From: Comamonadaceae bacterium
GTDB lineage: Bacteria > Pseudomonadota > Gammaproteobacteria > Burkholderiales > Burkholderiaceae_C
DNA length: 64,000 bases
Assembly: GCA_027488215.1 (NCBI GenBank)
Contig: JAIYCB010000031.1
Span: 62,001-126,000, forward strand
Direction: 5' to 3'
Shown one piece after another: positions 62,104 to 64,000 of this stretch. Position 1 is the stretch's first letter; every line of letters begins with the position of its first letter. The position numbers and the translations under genes were made by a program. The notes under the pieces were generated by a model that did no database searches, had not been told where the DNA came from, and saw only the letters and a list, made by a program, of their open reading frames with translations.

Positions 62104-64000
62104 ATGCAAAAAATCCTGGCCCAACTGGCTGCTGAAATCCGTATCCGACCTGAGCAAGTCAAGACCGCCGTAGAGCTACTCGATGGCGGGGCGACCGTCC
62201 CCTTCATCGCCCGCTACCGCAAAGAAGTCACCGACGGCCTGGATGACATTCAGCTGCGCGAGCTGGAAGCCCGGCTGGGCTATTTGCGTGAACTCGAAGA
62301 CCGCCGTGCGGCAGTCATCAAGAGCATCACCGATCAGGGCAAGATGACGCCCGAATTGCTGGCCGCCATCGACGCCGCGCCCACCAAACAAGAGCTGGAA
62401 GACATTTACCTGCCCTTCAAGCCCAAGCGCCGCACCAAGGGCATGATTGCCCGCGAAGCAGGGCTGGAGCCTTTGGCCGACAAGCTGTTTGCCGACCCGA
62501 TGCTCGACCCGCACGCCGAAGCGCAAGCCTATGTGCTGGCCGCAGGTGCCATTGAAGGTGCGGACTTCACCACCACGGCCGCTGTGCTCGATGGTGTGCG
62601 CGATTTGCTCAGCGAGCGCTGGGCCGAAGATGCGTCGCTCGTGCAAGCCCTGCGCGAATGGCTATGGAACGAAGGCCTGTTCAAAAGCAAGCTGGCCGAC
62701 GGCAAGGACGAAAACAACGCCGATGTGGGCAAGTTCCGCGATTACTTTGACTACGACGAGCCGATTGGCCGCGTGCCTTCGCACCGCGCCTTGGCCGTTT
62801 TCCGTGGCCGCGCGCTGGAAATACTGGACGCCAAGCTGGTGCTGCCTGTCGAACCAGAACCCGGCAAACCCAGCATCGCCGAAGGCAAGATCGCCATGCA
62901 CCTGGGCTGGAGCCATGCAGCCCGCCCCAGCGACGACCTGATCCGCAAGTGCGTGGCCTGGACCTGGCGCGTGAAGCTCAGCCTGTCGACTGAGCGCGAT
63001 TTGTTTGCTCGCCTGCGCGATGAAGCCGAAAAAGTCGCCATCAAGGTCTTCAGCGACAACCTGCGTGACCTGCTGCTGGCCGCGCCCGCAGGCCCCCGCG
63101 TGGTCATGGGCCTGGACCCGGGCATCCGCACCGGCGTGAAGGTGGCCGTGGTCGACGCCGCTGGCAAGCTGGTGGACACATCGACCGTGTACCCGCACGA
63201 GCCGCGCAAGGACTGGGAAGGTTCTCTCTTTACCTTGGCCAAGCTGTGCGAAAAGCACAACGTCAACCTGATTGCGATTGGCAACGGCACCGCCAGCCGT
63301 GAGACCGACAAACTGGCCGGAGACCTGATCAAACAACTGGCCCGCTTGCGAGACGGTGTGGAAATCACCAAGGTCGTGGTCAGCGAGGCAGGAGCTTCGG
63401 TGTACTCGGCCAGCGAATTTGCCAGCCAGGAAATGCCCGATGTGGACGTGAGCCTGCGCGGCGCGGCATCCATTGCCCGCCGCCTGCAAGATCCGCTGTC
63501 GGAACTGGTCAAGATCGATCCCAAAGCGATTGGCGTAGGCCAATACCAGCACGACGTAAACCAGAGCGAGCTGGCCAAGACGCTTGACGCGGTGGTGGAA
63601 GATTGCGTGAACTCGGTGGGCGTGGACCTGAACACCGCCAGCGTCCCTTTGCTGACCCGCGTGTCGGGCCTGTCGGCCAGCGTGGCCAAGGCCGTGGTTC
63701 GTTGGCGCGATGCCAATGGCGTGTTCAAGACCCGTCAAGACCTGCTCAAAGTCACGGGCCTCGGGGCCAAGACTTTCGAGCAAAGTGCAGGCTTTTTGCG
63801 CATCCGAGGCGGTGACAACCCGCTGGACATGACGGGCGTTCACCCTGAGACCTACCCGGTGGTGGAGCAGATCATCGTCAAGACCGGCAAGCCCGTTCAG
63901 GAAATCATGGGCCGCAGCGATGTGCTTAAAACCTTGCGGCCTGAGCTGTTTGCCAACGACAAATTCGGCGCGATCACCATCCAGGACATCTTGGGCGAGC
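62104..64000 (+). CDS. tex: Tex-family RNA-binding transcription accessory protein, partial (3' end outside window)
   Basis: The first 632 codons of a Tex protein, normally about 770-800 residues. It starts MQKILAQLAAEIRIRPEQV and shows the Tex N-terminal helix-turn-helix region (FIARYRKEVTDGLDD, ELEDIYLPFKPKRRTKG), the YqgF/RNase H-like domain (VMGLDPGIRTGVKVAVVD, IAIGNGTASRETDKL) and the HhH region (DCVNSVGVDLNTAS, VTGLGAKTFEQSAGF). The S1 domain lies beyond the window. An ATG at 62050 is in frame but would add 18 residues unlike the family. Tex affects transcription and RNA turnover. Confidence 0.93.
   Translation, partial: MQKILAQLAAEIRIRPEQVKTAVELLDGGATVPFIARYRKEVTDGLDDIQLRELEARLGYLRELEDRRAAVIKSITDQGKMTPELLAAIDAAPTKQELEDIYLPFKPKRRTKGMIAREAGLEPLADKLFADPMLDPHAEAQAYVLAAGAIEGADFTTTAAVLDGVRDLLSERWAEDASLVQALREWLWNEGLFKSKLADGKDENNADVGKFRDYFDYDEPIGRVPSHRALAVFRGRALEILDAKLVLPVEPEPGKPSIAEGKIAMHLGWSHAARPSDDLIRKCVAWTWRVKLSLSTERDLFARLRDEAEKVAIKVFSDNLRDLLLAAPAGPRVVMGLDPGIRTGVKVAVVDAAGKLVDTSTVYPHEPRKDWEGSLFTLAKLCEKHNVNLIAIGNGTASRETDKLAGDLIKQLARLRDGVEITKVVVSEAGASVYSASEFASQEMPDVDVSLRGAASIARRLQDPLSELVKIDPKAIGVGQYQHDVNQSELAKTLDAVVEDCVNSVGVDLNTASVPLLTRVSGLSASVAKAVVRWRDANGVFKTRQDLLKVTGLGAKTFEQSAGFLRIRGGDNPLDMTGVHPETYPVVEQIIVKTGKPVQEIMGRSDVLKTLRPELFANDKFGAITIQDILGE

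Noticed and set aside
1-64000. tRNA, rRNA, prophage or insertion sequence
   Set aside because: Reading both strands I found no cloverleaf-like sequence, transposase, integrase or phage structural gene; a covariance-model scan would be needed to exclude small RNAs fully.

Overview
The window reads as a stretch of a GC-rich betaproteobacterial chromosome, most likely order Burkholderiales, family Comamonadaceae (Limnohabitans/Rhodoferax/Polaromonas-like). This rests on protein sequence character and gene content: a ComEC neighbourhood with ATP-grasp/alpha-E genes, long single-chain PurL, GlnD next to Map, and a Liv-type ABC transporter leading into an acyl-CoA catabolic cluster. The taxonomic call is inference. 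I saw no rRNA, tRNA, CRISPR array, prophage or intact insertion sequence. Genes are tightly packed, often with 1-4 nt overlaps.

Layout. 1-10327: two predicted amidoligase modules (circularly permuted ATP-grasp, alpha-E, transglutaminase/DUF2126) on either side of comEC. 10329-12524: exonuclease III, dihydrofolate reductase and thymidylate synthase. 12688-13062: two tiny envelope genes. 13208-16735: an FAD-linked oxidase, a DUF2069 membrane protein, a YihY/BrkB membrane protein and an Mpo1-like (DUF962) protein. 16769-20204: an overlapping metY - hydrolase - cytochrome P450 unit that probably continues into the Mpo1-like gene. 20318-24094: a CBS protein, aroC, an MFS transporter and a hydrolase. 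24113-27575: glnD and map. 27696-30605: a GntR-regulated unit with a PhyH-type dioxygenase and an SAF-domain dehydrogenase. 30800-38366: purL and a SWIM/SNF2 helicase. 38480-44414: an RlhA-type U32 protein, a parvulin, BolA, YciB, MsrB and SelO.

44538-61458 is a catabolic region of about 17 kb, all on the plus strand: acyl-CoA ligase, a full branched-chain-type ABC importer (binding protein, two permeases, two ATPases), a bifunctional enoyl-CoA hydratase/3-hydroxyacyl-CoA dehydrogenase, thiolase, acyl-CoA dehydrogenase, Dabb protein, two SDRs, thioesterase, CurA-type reductase and a GST-like protein. The set imports a carboxylic acid, activates it to the CoA ester and beta-oxidises it. No regulator gene lies inside, although a TetR-type palindrome precedes the beta-oxidation genes. 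The window closes with a small lipoprotein carrying HEVRH, an AT-rich gap and the start of tex.

Most notable: (1) a 28-bp repeat family in inverted pairs, one cluster of which lies in frame inside purL and adds about 40 residues; (2) a Liv-type ATPase pair in which one composite ATP site is degenerate on both sides (Walker A Lys to Arg in one subunit, altered signature in the other); (3) the duplicated amidoligase modules around comEC; (4) a perfect 29-bp inverted repeat; (5) a GntR-type palindrome that abuts the start codon of its own gene; (6) a metY-hydrolase-P450-Mpo1-like gene string; (7) a possible 21-residue basic leader peptide overlapping the comEC start.
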